Shown piece by piece: positions 1-6,695 of a stretch of DNA of 8,784 nucleotides. Position 1 is the stretch's first letter, and the number at the start of each line of letters is the position of its first letter. A program made the translations under genes and the position numbers. The notes under the pieces were generated by a model. That model saw only the letters and a list, made by a program, of their open reading frames with translations, was not told the DNA's origin and did not search any database. This DNA comes from CAYUYM01 sp964449305 (GTDB lineage Bacteria; Bacteroidota; Ignavibacteria; SZUA-365; CAYQST01). The stretch lies in the NCBI GenBank assembly GCA_964449305.1, contig CAYUYM010000145.1:1-8784 (forward strand), in the 5' to 3' direction.

Positions 1-221
1 CTCACTTCCTGTGGCTGGGTGAAGACGGTGGTGCGATGCAGAAGCGCAAGTGGGAGGCACTCAAGCGCATCACCTTCCTCTACCGCTCCGGCACGGATTA
101 CGACAAGCCATGGGATCCGAACGATGACTTCATGGATGGCGCGTTTGTGAAGGATTACGGGTATACTCCGACAGACGGCATGCCGCCCCAGTACGAGTTC
201 TTCCAGAAGGTGGAGCTGTAA
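1..221 (+). CDS. C-terminal fragment of an unrecognised protein
   Basis: An open frame enters from the left edge (first full codon at base 3) and stops at TAA 219-221, giving about 72 residues. It begins HFLWLGEDGG and ends with a Tyr/Phe/Asp/Pro-rich tail (YDKPWDPNDDF, then QYEFFQKVEL). I do not recognise a family. There is no membrane segment and no repeat. The ATG at base 36 lies inside the frame, and the coding-like sequence continues upstream of it, so it is probably not the start. Only 15 bases separate the stop from the next gene, so it is probably in the same operon as the glycosyltransferases. A cytoplasmic enzyme of glycan biosynthesis would suit the context, but that is a guess from position. 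Confidence 0.6.
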   Translation, partial: HFLWLGEDGGAMQKRKWEALKRITFLYRSGTDYDKPWDPNDDFMDGAFVKDYGYTPTDGMPPQYEFFQKVEL

Positions 222-236
222 CACCGGTTCTCCTCA

Positions 237-1313
237 ATGACCATCTGTCATGTGGTGAACCATTTCCACCCGCGCATCGGGGGAGTGGAGCGCAGTGTCG
301 CGGCTCTCGGCGAGGCAATGGTCAGGCAGGGGCACGCGGTCACCGTGCTCACCGAGGGTGATGGGCGCTCGCCGGCTGAGGAGCAGTATCGTGGAATGAC
401 GCTACGCCGTTTCCAGGTGAAACGGGTGTGGCCCATCACACGGCTCGCCTATCGTACTTGGGTGTGGCGGCATCGGGCAATGCTTGATGCGTTCGACGTT
501 CTCCATTTCCATGACCACGGAGTGTTCAACAACTGGTTCACACCACTGCACACGGTGCTTCGTCATCCCGTCTTCGCCATGACCTTTCATGGCTTCGATG
601 GCTGGCCGATCAAGCGCCGCCATGTGGTGATGCGACGGCATGCGGCACAGTCCATGGATGTCACGTTTGCCGTGGGCGACTATCTCCGCCGATACTACAC
701 CGAGCGCCACGACGAGGTGTTCCTCGGCGCCCCGATGCTCACTGCGCCACCGGGACGGACGGATGCCAGACATCGCCAGCCGACACTGCTGTACGCCGGA
801 CGGCTCGAACCCGACACGGGGATCGACACACTCGTCCGCTGCGTGGCGGCGGCATCACGTGATGTCGGCATCCCGATGACCTGTGTACTCGCCGGTGACG
901 GATCCCTGGCGGACGCGATCCGCCGACATGCCGATGCCTGGTGCACGCTGGAGATGCGCGGGTGGCTGCCTGATCCCACGCCCCTGCTGGCCGGAGCGGA
1001 TCTTTTTGCAGGCACGGGCTTCCTGTCGATCCTCGATGCGATGGCTGCGGGCGTCCCGCTTGTGGTGCCGACACTGACGGCGGTGAAAAGGGACTATGTC
1101 GCCTCTATCCCGGACATCGCCCATCGCGCTGTTTGTGTGACGGACGAAGCATCGATGACCGCATTCTTTCGTTTCTGGCTCCTCGGCGACCTCAAGGAAA
1201 CACTTGCGGACAACGCCAGGAACGCCGCCACCTTCGCCGCATCGCTCACCTGGGATGCCATCGCGACAACCCACCTGCATCGCTACGCCCTCTGCATGGA
1301 TACGCGCCGATGA
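237..1313 (+). CDS. GT4-type glycosyltransferase with degenerate EX7E motif
   Basis: 358 residues, a normal length for GT-B fold glycosyltransferases of family GT4 (retaining, nucleotide-sugar dependent, cytoplasmic face of the inner membrane). The N-terminal Rossmann half opens with CHVVNHFHPRIGGVERS; the IGGVE loop (residues 14-18) is the usual glycine-rich acceptor/nucleotide loop. HGFDGW at 118-123 and YAGRL at 186-190, opening the C-terminal half, are also typical. The C-terminal donor-binding segment GFLSILDAMAAGVPLV is recognisable, but the two glutamates of the usual E-X7-E motif are Gly259 and Asp267. Activity or donor choice may therefore be altered. No clear Shine-Dalgarno lies in the 15-base gap upstream. 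The stop overlaps the next start (ATGA), suggesting translational coupling. Family assignment is firm; the sugar transferred cannot be told. Confidence 0.88.
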   Translation: MTICHVVNHFHPRIGGVERSVAALGEAMVRQGHAVTVLTEGDGRSPAEEQYRGMTLRRFQVKRVWPITRLAYRTWVWRHRAMLDAFDVLHFHDHGVFNNWFTPLHTVLRHPVFAMTFHGFDGWPIKRRHVVMRRHAAQSMDVTFAVGDYLRRYYTERHDEVFLGAPMLTAPPGRTDARHRQPTLLYAGRLEPDTGIDTLVRCVAAASRDVGIPMTCVLAGDGSLADAIRRHADAWCTLEMRGWLPDPTPLLAGADLFAGTGFLSILDAMAAGVPLVVPTLTAVKRDYVASIPDIAHRAVCVTDEASMTAFFRFWLLGDLKETLADNARNAATFAASLTWDAIATTHLHRYALCMDTRR

Positions 1314-2404
1314 AGGTCGTGTTTCTTTGCCGCCCCGATCTGCTGTCCAAACCTGGTGGGGACACGGTTCAGATCGCCTGCACACAGCAGGAGCTCGAAG
1401 CCATGGGGGTCGTGGTCACGCGTCTCTCCGCAGATGACAGCCGTCACGATGATGTGCTTTTCTCCGCGGATCTGGTGCACGGGTTCAACCTGCTTCTTGC
1501 GTTTCAGTTCGAATCCTTCATCACCAGGGTGAGGGATGCTGGGATCCCCCTGGTGCTGTCACCCATCTACTGGGATGTCGTTCCCTATGAACGCCGCTCA
1601 GGCGTCGTGCCTGCCTGGAAGAAGTGGTCCATGGTGCTTGCATCACACCTGCCTGGAACGGTCCGCTTCATGGAACAGCACGCCAAATCAGTCGCCTACA
1701 ATCGGACCTACCGTCGATCGCTTCAACGGATGCTTGGCCGATTCGATATGCTGCTGCCGAATTCCCGGGCTGAGGCGGAGGTGCTCCGGGAGGGGTACGG
1801 TGCAACGACCGCCATGGAGATCGTGACCAATGCCTGCCGCGACATCCATTTCGATGCGGTGACCGATCGTCGGGCGCGCGAGCGCTTCGTCCTGTGTGCC
1901 GCACGTATCGAACATCGGAAGAACCAGCATGCATTGATCCGCGCGATGGAGGGCCTGAACCTGCCGCTGCATCTGGCTGGTGCAATCAATCGGCAGGAGG
2001 GCGGATACTGGGAGCGCTGTTGCGAGGAGGCACGGCAACGGAGGGTGACGGTGATCCATCATGAAACGCTGGCGTTTCCGGAACTGCTGTCCCTGTACCT
2101 GCGTGCCCGGGTGCATGCCCAGCCCAGCTGGTTCGAAACGCCGGGTTTGTCGAGCCTGGAGGCGGCAGCGGCTGGCTGCCCCATCCTGTGTACATCAGTG
2201 GGATCCGCCAGGGAGTATTTCGGGAATTTTGCGCGATATTGTGATCCGGAGAGTGTGGACTCGATTCGGACGGCTCTGATCACGGAGCTCGAGGATGATG
2301 GATCCACCGCAATGCTCGCCGACATGGTACGCAGACGCTGCACCTGGTCCGAGGCTGCACGCCAGACACTGGCTGCCTACGAAACCCTCATGAGAAAACG
2401 ATGA
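1310..2404 (+). CDS. GT4-type glycosyltransferase, intact EX7E motif
   Basis: 364 residues from the ATG at 1310, which overlaps the previous stop as ATGA. The frame is open back to 1133, but those extra residues overlap the upstream gene and look non-coding, whereas MKVVFLCRPD is a normal first beta strand of a GT-B enzyme. GG at 16-17 forms the N-terminal loop. VLCAARIEHRKN from residue 194 opens the second Rossmann half. SWFETPGLSSLEAAAAGCP carries the canonical E-X7-E pair (Glu276, Glu284) that contacts the nucleotide-sugar donor in GT4 enzymes. It should be a retaining cytoplasmic glycosyltransferase adding one sugar to a lipid-linked glycan. It is paired with the preceding, more degenerate GT4 and followed without a gap by the flippase. 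Donor, acceptor and linkage are not predictable from the sequence. Confidence 0.9.
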   Translation: MKVVFLCRPDLLSKPGGDTVQIACTQQELEAMGVVVTRLSADDSRHDDVLFSADLVHGFNLLLAFQFESFITRVRDAGIPLVLSPIYWDVVPYERRSGVVPAWKKWSMVLASHLPGTVRFMEQHAKSVAYNRTYRRSLQRMLGRFDMLLPNSRAEAEVLREGYGATTAMEIVTNACRDIHFDAVTDRRARERFVLCAARIEHRKNQHALIRAMEGLNLPLHLAGAINRQEGGYWERCCEEARQRRVTVIHHETLAFPELLSLYLRARVHAQPSWFETPGLSSLEAAAAGCPILCTSVGSAREYFGNFARYCDPESVDSIRTALITELEDDGSTAMLADMVRRRCTWSEAARQTLAAYETLMRKR

Positions 2405-3720
2405 CCCAGACGAAAACCCTCTGGAGCCGGATGATCGACGTTCTCCCCCTGAAGGCGGGGGAGGGAGGCGTCGTCTTTGCCGGTGACATCGTGTCCAAGT
2501 TCCTGACGTTTCTCATCACGCTCATTCTCTTCCGCCTGGTCACACCCGCCGATTACAAGCTCTATGGCGTCTTCATCACGCTGCTTGCCACGTTGAGCCA
2601 GTTCACCGACTCCGGCCTTCATCAGAGCTTCATCCGCTTCTACGCCCTGAATCGTCACACGAACCCCGGGCGTGCGGAAGCGTATCTGCAGGTGTCCTTT
2701 CGGGTGAAATGCCTGTTCATCCTTTTCACCGCCCTCATCGTCTATCTCGGAGCCGAGGTGATTGCGGTGCGATTCCTTTCCACACCGGAGCTCGTCGGAC
2801 CGACGCGGCTGCTTGCGCTGGCCGTGGCAGCAAACGGCATGTTCGAGTTCCTCCAATCGGTGTTCCAGGCAGGGCAACAATTCCGCATGTTGACGGGAAT
2901 GCGTGTGAGCGAGGGGATTGGCAAGCTTCTCCTCATCGTCATCACCATCCCGGCAGGCATGTTTTCCCTGCATGGCGTTTATTGGGCTTACATCATCACA
3001 CCGTTGGTGATCGGCATATGGGTGATCCACTCCGCCGGGATCACGATCCACCTCCCTGCCGGTCCATCGTGGAGGCGGATCGGTCACGACATGTTCACCT
3101 TCGGGAGGTGGATGATGCTCACGAGCTTTGCGACAATGTTTCTCATGCGCATCGACGTGTTCATGATCACCTCCATCTTGTCGGGAAATGACACGGAGTC
3201 CGGCCTGTACATTGCAGCGACACGGTTGTGCACACCGCTGGTGGTGTTCGCCGGGTCGGTGGTCACCATCTTTTTTCCGAAGGCGATGGAACTCCGATCC
3301 ATGGCGCACATGAAGGCCTACATACGGGCATCGCTCCGCGTCACCATCCCCCTGGCATTCATTTCGCTCGTCTATCTCGGAATCCTCACCTTCATCATCC
3401 CGACACACTTCCCCAACTACAGCGGAGCAATCCCGCTCTTCGCCGTGTTGTCGGTGGGGTATGTGTGGACGATCCTCGGCAATCCGCTCACCCTGCTCGT
3501 GCTGAGCATCAACAAGGCCTGGGTTGCTTCCGTCATCAGCGTGATCCAGCTTGGTGTCACAGCTTTCTCGCATTACTGGTTCATCCATGCCATGGGTGCC
3601 ATGGGAGCCGCCGTGAGCACGGTGCTCATCTGGTTCGCCGCAGGCATCGTCTCCCTCGTGTATCTGTACAAGCATCGCCACGCCATCGAGAAGGTGGGGG
3701 AGGACCTCCATGCTGCCTGA
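2401..3720 (+). CDS. Polysaccharide/oligosaccharide flippase (Wzx/MATE-like)
   Basis: 439 residues and very hydrophobic, with about twelve separable membrane segments (for example near residues 23-46, 53-75, 105-122, 133-155, 175-213, 270-295, 318-338, 346-366 and 375-420). The start matches the Polysacc_synt family of the MOP exporter superfamily: an amphipathic head, then a segment ending LFRLVTPADYKLYG, equivalent to the common L-x-P-x-x-Y/F-G signature after helix 1. Such proteins flip undecaprenyl-linked oligosaccharides to the periplasmic face. The length is typical. The ATG overlaps the upstream stop as ATGA, and the 3' end overlaps the next gene by 11 bases. A long frame on the other strand (2377-3783) is a shadow of this gene. 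The family call is strong; the exact substrate is unknown. Confidence 0.9.
   Translation: MTQTKTLWSRMIDVLPLKAGEGGVVFAGDIVSKFLTFLITLILFRLVTPADYKLYGVFITLLATLSQFTDSGLHQSFIRFYALNRHTNPGRAEAYLQVSFRVKCLFILFTALIVYLGAEVIAVRFLSTPELVGPTRLLALAVAANGMFEFLQSVFQAGQQFRMLTGMRVSEGIGKLLLIVITIPAGMFSLHGVYWAYIITPLVIGIWVIHSAGITIHLPAGPSWRRIGHDMFTFGRWMMLTSFATMFLMRIDVFMITSILSGNDTESGLYIAATRLCTPLVVFAGSVVTIFFPKAMELRSMAHMKAYIRASLRVTIPLAFISLVYLGILTFIIPTHFPNYSGAIPLFAVLSVGYVWTILGNPLTLLVLSINKAWVASVISVIQLGVTAFSHYWFIHAMGAMGAAVSTVLIWFAAGIVSLVYLYKHRHAIEKVGEDLHAA
3699..3703 (+). promoter_or_regulatory. Shine-Dalgarno GGAGG for the LbH acyltransferase gene
   Basis: GGAGG sits 6 bases before ATG 3710, inside the end of the flippase gene. 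It fixes the start of the overlapping acyltransferase gene. The site is half of a perfect palindrome, GGAGG-A-CCTCC (3699-3709), which could fold as a 4-bp stem with a 3-base loop and partly hide the ribosome binding site. Confidence 0.6.
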
Positions 3721-4303
3721 CCGCCTGCTTCTTCTCCTCGCACGCATGCATGGATGGCTGTCCGGGCTGGAATTCCGCGTCACACTTCGTCGCCTCCGTC
3801 GTGAAGGTCACCGGATTCCGGATGCCACAGTTTTCGGCCGCCGTGTGTCGATCCATTGTGCCGCAGGCAGCATTCTGCACGTTGGAGAGGGCACGGAGCT
3901 TGGGCCGGATAGCTGGGTGATCCTCGAGGATGGCGACGCGATGGACATCGGGGCACGGGTCTTCATTGCACATCATGTGACGCTCGGTGGCACGGTGAGC
4001 ATCGGCGACGACACGCTCATCGCGGGCTTCGTGTCCATCGTCAGCGACAACCATGAGTTCCGCGATCCGGAACGCACCATTCGCGAGCAGGGGGCGAGGA
4101 AGTCGACGGTGGCGATTGGTCGGGATGTGTGGATCGGCACCGGCGTGGTGGTGCTGCCCGGAGTGCACATCGGCGATGGGGCGGTGATCGGAGCCAACAG
4201 CACGGTGACACGCGACATCCCACCCGGGGCGATCGCTGTCGGCAGTCCCGCCCGGGTGGTGGGGCAACGGGGGAAGGATGCGCATCACCCGCACAACGTT
4301 TGA
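3710..4303 (+). CDS. Left-handed beta-helix O-acetyltransferase (WbbJ/CysE-like)
   Basis: 197 residues, the usual size for the maltose/serine O-acetyltransferase-like sugar acyltransferases. From about residue 50 there are hexapeptide-repeat turns (I/V-G-x-x-x-x spacing: SIGDDTLI, AIGRDVWI, HIGDGAVIGANS), ending in the typical cap AVGSPARVV. His115, in SIVSDNHEF, sits where this family has its catalytic histidine on an extruded loop. Acetyl-CoA or a related acyl-CoA is the expected donor and a sugar hydroxyl the acceptor. The enzyme would be cytoplasmic and trimeric, as is known for the family. The N-terminal 45 residues are Arg/Leu-rich with no membrane span long enough to be convincing. The gene starts inside the flippase gene and itself overlaps the next gene by 26 bases. 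Confidence 0.9.
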   Translation: MLPDRLLLLLARMHGWLSGLEFRVTLRRLRREGHRIPDATVFGRRVSIHCAAGSILHVGEGTELGPDSWVILEDGDAMDIGARVFIAHHVTLGGTVSIGDDTLIAGFVSIVSDNHEFRDPERTIREQGARKSTVAIGRDVWIGTGVVVLPGVHIGDGAVIGANSTVTRDIPPGAIAVGSPARVVGQRGKDAHHPHNV

Positions 4304-5333
4304 GGATGACGCTCTCCGCGCCTGGTGGCGCGAGGTGGATGGCAGCGGACTGCCACGCGCATGGTTTCGATCCCTGCCATGGACCGAGCGGATGTGGCGG
4401 TATCAGGCGCTGACGCAGCCGGGGAGCGATCTTCTTCTTCTGAAGGCGACACAGGGAGACGACATCATCGCAGCACTGCCCTTCGCCCTGCTCACGCGGA
4501 CTGCGGTGGGAGTGACACTCTGGCGGCATGCCATCTGGATCGGGCACGACCTCAACCCGTGTCCTGGGTTGGTGTCGATCGGTGCTGAGGCAGGCGATCT
4601 GTGGGGGAATGTGTTCCGGTGGTTTCGCACGAACCAGCCCGGAACATGGCTGGAGCTTCACGACAGCTCGGGCGACCTCCTTCCGGAGGAACTGACGACA
4701 CGCGATGAGGTGGTGGTGGAGCGCATCCCCGCGGAGCCGCAGCATGTGCTCACGCTTGGTGGCAGGACGCGCGGGCAGTTGCAGGACGGCTTTTCAGCGC
4801 GTCTGCAACGCAGCCTTCACCGGGGGCATCGCAGAGCCGCCGAAAGCGGTGAGCTGGAATTCCGGGTGATGTCTGGCGAATGGCGTGATGGCGTGGAACA
4901 CCTGCGGGTGCTGGCGGGGAGGCGCTTTGGGGCGGGATCATGGCTTGCTGATGATCGCAACGTCGCACTGCTGCACGATCTGACGGAGGCGGCTCCGGGA
5001 GCCGTTCGCTATTTCGTCATGCTGCTGAACGGCAGCGTTGTGCACATCATCCTGTGCTTTCTGTCCTCCAGACGCGTGCATTACTGGCTGGCCGGGATGG
5101 ATGAAACCCGGGCAGATCTTGCGCCCGGCCTGCTGAATCTCGAGCACGCGATTCTCTGGAGCCGGGACCAGGGCTTTGAGGAGTTCGATTTCCTTCGGGG
5201 AACAGAATCCTACAAGAGAGAGTTTCATCCCGTGATGAGCTCCATGTACCACCATATCATCCATACAGACAACCGGCACGCCCGCTTCAGGGTGGCCACC
5301 ATTGTCCGCCATCTTCGGAGGCTGATCCCATGA
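4278..5333 (+). CDS. CelD/BcsL-family GNAT acyltransferase (FemAB-like)
   Basis: 351 residues. The C-terminal half (about 165-315) matches the Acetyltransf_6 type of GNAT domain found in CelD/BcsL proteins of cellulose and exopolysaccharide loci. An Arg/His-rich stretch (SARLQRSLHRGHRRA) is followed by the acyl-CoA-binding sheet, and the family ending FDFLRGTESYKREF has Asp304, Arg307, Gly308 and Tyr312-Lys313 in the expected places. The N-terminal half holds a degenerate second GNAT-like fold, as is normal for this group. Likely role: transfer of an acyl or aminoacyl group to an amine on a sugar or lipid-linked glycan in the cytoplasm; the donor is unknown. ATG 4278 overlaps the upstream gene by 26 bases. 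The next in-frame Met is near residue 39, inside the conserved Trp-rich start, so the early start is preferred. The purine run just before it is close to the ATG for a Shine-Dalgarno. Confidence 0.85.
   Translation: MRITRTTFEDDALRAWWREVDGSGLPRAWFRSLPWTERMWRYQALTQPGSDLLLLKATQGDDIIAALPFALLTRTAVGVTLWRHAIWIGHDLNPCPGLVSIGAEAGDLWGNVFRWFRTNQPGTWLELHDSSGDLLPEELTTRDEVVVERIPAEPQHVLTLGGRTRGQLQDGFSARLQRSLHRGHRRAAESGELEFRVMSGEWRDGVEHLRVLAGRRFGAGSWLADDRNVALLHDLTEAAPGAVRYFVMLLNGSVVHIILCFLSSRRVHYWLAGMDETRADLAPGLLNLEHAILWSRDQGFEEFDFLRGTESYKREFHPVMSSMYHHIIHTDNRHARFRVATIVRHLRRLIP
5317..5321 (+). promoter_or_regulatory. Shine-Dalgarno GGAGG for the small GNAT gene
   Basis: GGAGG lies 8 bases before ATG 5330 and within the last codons of the CelD-like gene. 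It supports the ATGA-overlapping start and shows that the host uses standard Shine-Dalgarno initiation at some genes. Confidence 0.6.
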
Positions 5334-5860
5334 AACGCCTCCTGAGGATGACGACACTGATTTTCTTTGTGGACAGACGTATGGCACGGCCAGCCCCACC
5401 GGCATCGGACATGCAGTGGGAGATTGTGGGGAGGCGTTGGTCCCTGCCCAAGACGCTGCCGCGTGAGTATGGGCGGCAGTATGATGAGCGCCTGGCCGCA
5501 GGGCATCGCTGCATCCTGTGCCGCAACAACGGTGTGGTGGTGCACACGGAATGGCTGGCGACCGGAGCGCTTCGCATTGATGAACTCGGGACGATGTGGA
5601 CGATTCCGGCAGGGGAGGCGTGCATCTACGACGTCGTCACCCCGGTGATGCATCAGGGGAGGGGCTACTACCGCCGCACGCTGCAGTGGTTGCAACATGC
5701 GTGTTCCGAACCACTCTGGATCTACGCGGAGAAGGACAACCGCGCCTCGCTCCATGCCATCGGGAAGGAGGGCTTCACGGAGCAGGGGCGGGTCGGCATC
5801 GTGCGACTGGGATCAGCCACGGTCCTGCGCCATGGCACATTACCCGGGGGGGCAGCATGA
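5330..5860 (+). CDS. GNAT family N-acyltransferase
   Basis: 176 residues with a single GNAT domain. Motif A is IYDVVTPVMHQGRGYYRRTL: Gln109-Gly-Arg-Gly112 fits the Q/R-x-x-G part of the acyl-CoA pyrophosphate loop, with Tyr114 replacing the usual final Gly/Ala. Motif B is YAEKDNRASLHAIGKEGF, with Asn137 and Ser140 in the usual N-x-x-S arrangement, followed by a short strand VGIVRL. These define a cytoplasmic acyl-CoA-dependent N-acyltransferase; substrate and acyl group are unknown. The 15-residue hydrophobic start (RMTTLIFFVD) is too short for a membrane helix. The gene is joined by ATGA overlaps to the CelD-like gene before it and the PIG-L deacetylase after it. That order suggests it re-acylates an amine exposed by the deacetylase. 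Fold call is confident; the pathway role is inferred. Confidence 0.85.
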   Translation: MKRLLRMTTLIFFVDRRMARPAPPASDMQWEIVGRRWSLPKTLPREYGRQYDERLAAGHRCILCRNNGVVVHTEWLATGALRIDELGTMWTIPAGEACIYDVVTPVMHQGRGYYRRTLQWLQHACSEPLWIYAEKDNRASLHAIGKEGFTEQGRVGIVRLGSATVLRHGTLPGGAA

Positions 5861-6663
5861 AGCTCATCGCATGGTCGCATCTCCATCTTCTCCGTCGCCG
5901 ACTGCTGCAGCGCGTCCGGGAGCAGCAGGAACTCCTGGCCGACATCAACGCCACCGTGTATCCCGAGCAGCTCTCGATTCAGGATGGCCGACCGAAATCC
6001 GTCCTCATCCTCACCCCGCACGCCGATGATGAGAGCATCGGCATGGGGGGCACCATCCGCCAGCATGCAGCCAACGGCGATCAGATCCACGTCATTGTCG
6101 TCTCCGACAACACCGCGAGCATTGTCGGCGACATGGCCTCGGAGGAGATCATCCTGGTGCGTGAGGCGGAGATGCAGGCTGCGATGGCGGTGCTTGGTGT
6201 CGGGGGAGTGGAATTCCTCCGCATCCCACAGGATCGCCTCAGAAAGGGGACGCCTCCGGAAGCATTTCGTGAGACCATTGATCGGCGAATCGTTGAGATT
6301 CAGGCCAATGTTTTGTATCTTCCGTTTTGGTCGGACAACCATCACGACCATCGCATCCTGAATCTCTGGACCGCACGAACCCTTCACTCCATCAGCACAC
6401 CACCGCCCCTCATCCGCATGTTTGAAGTCTGGAGTCCCCTGCCGGCGACAGCGATCGTCGACATCAGCATGGACATGGAAACCAAGTTGGAAGCAATATC
6501 CTGCTTTGAAAGCCAGACACGTGTTGTCGACTATGCCCATCACATCCGGGGTCTGAACGCCTATCGGGCCATGACGGTGGGGGATCGCAAGGTGACGCAC
6601 TGTGAAGCGTTTTGCCAGATGCCGCTTCCGGCCTATTTTTCGATATTGAACAGAATCTCATAG
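5857..6663 (+). CDS. PIG-L family zinc-dependent N-deacetylase
   Basis: 268 residues from ATG 5857, which overlaps the upstream stop as ATGA. The frame is open upstream to 5596, but that part only shadows the GNAT gene. A basic, possibly membrane-associating N-terminal helix (about 1-35) precedes the LmbE/PIG-L domain. The domain shows VLILTPHADDE, the family PHxDDE motif with Ala56 in place of the common Pro (His55 and Asp58 as zinc ligands, Asp57 as probable base). It also shows NHHDHR, the HxDH motif with His165 as the third zinc ligand. Family members remove the N-acetyl group from GlcNAc-type sugars (PIG-L, MshB, BshB). The context points to an N-acetylated sugar of a lipid-linked or surface glycan. 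A heptaguanine tract (5846-5852) sits where a Shine-Dalgarno would be. Confidence 0.9.
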   Translation: MKLIAWSHLHLLRRRLLQRVREQQELLADINATVYPEQLSIQDGRPKSVLILTPHADDESIGMGGTIRQHAANGDQIHVIVVSDNTASIVGDMASEEIILVREAEMQAAMAVLGVGGVEFLRIPQDRLRKGTPPEAFRETIDRRIVEIQANVLYLPFWSDNHHDHRILNLWTARTLHSISTPPPLIRMFEVWSPLPATAIVDISMDMETKLEAISCFESQTRVVDYAHHIRGLNAYRAMTVGDRKVTHCEAFCQMPLPAYFSILNRIS

Positions 6664-6680
6664 TCCCCATTCACACCTTT

Positions 6681-6686
6681 AGAGGA
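6681..6686 (+). promoter_or_regulatory. Shine-Dalgarno AGAGGA for first secreted protein
   Basis: AGAGGA is 9 bases before ATG 6696 in the 32-base gap after the deacetylase gene. It favours 6696 over the upstream in-frame ATG 6612, which would overlap the deacetylase gene and bury the signal peptide. Confidence 0.6.
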
Positions 6687-6695
6687 ACATTTCCC

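Noticed and set aside
1133..1309. Upstream extension of the second GT4 gene
   Set aside because: The extra 59 residues overlap the first GT4 gene in another frame, and the GT-B fold begins at MKVVFLC (ATG 1310).
2377..3783. 468-residue open frame on the minus strand, the longest uninterrupted frame in the window
   Set aside because: It lies opposite the flippase gene, and its translation is a His/Asp/Glu/Arg-rich mix with no fold-like pattern, as expected opposite a G+C-rich membrane-protein gene.
5722..6600. 292-residue minus-strand frame opposite the deacetylase
   Set aside because: The plus strand carries clear PIG-L zinc motifs and coupled starts; the minus translation has no recognisable motif.
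5857..6663. Bacillithiol or mycothiol deacetylase (BshB/MshB) as a specific identity
   Set aside because: The motif set is shared by the whole PIG-L family, no ligase partner (BshC/MshC) is present, and the neighbours are surface-glycan genes.
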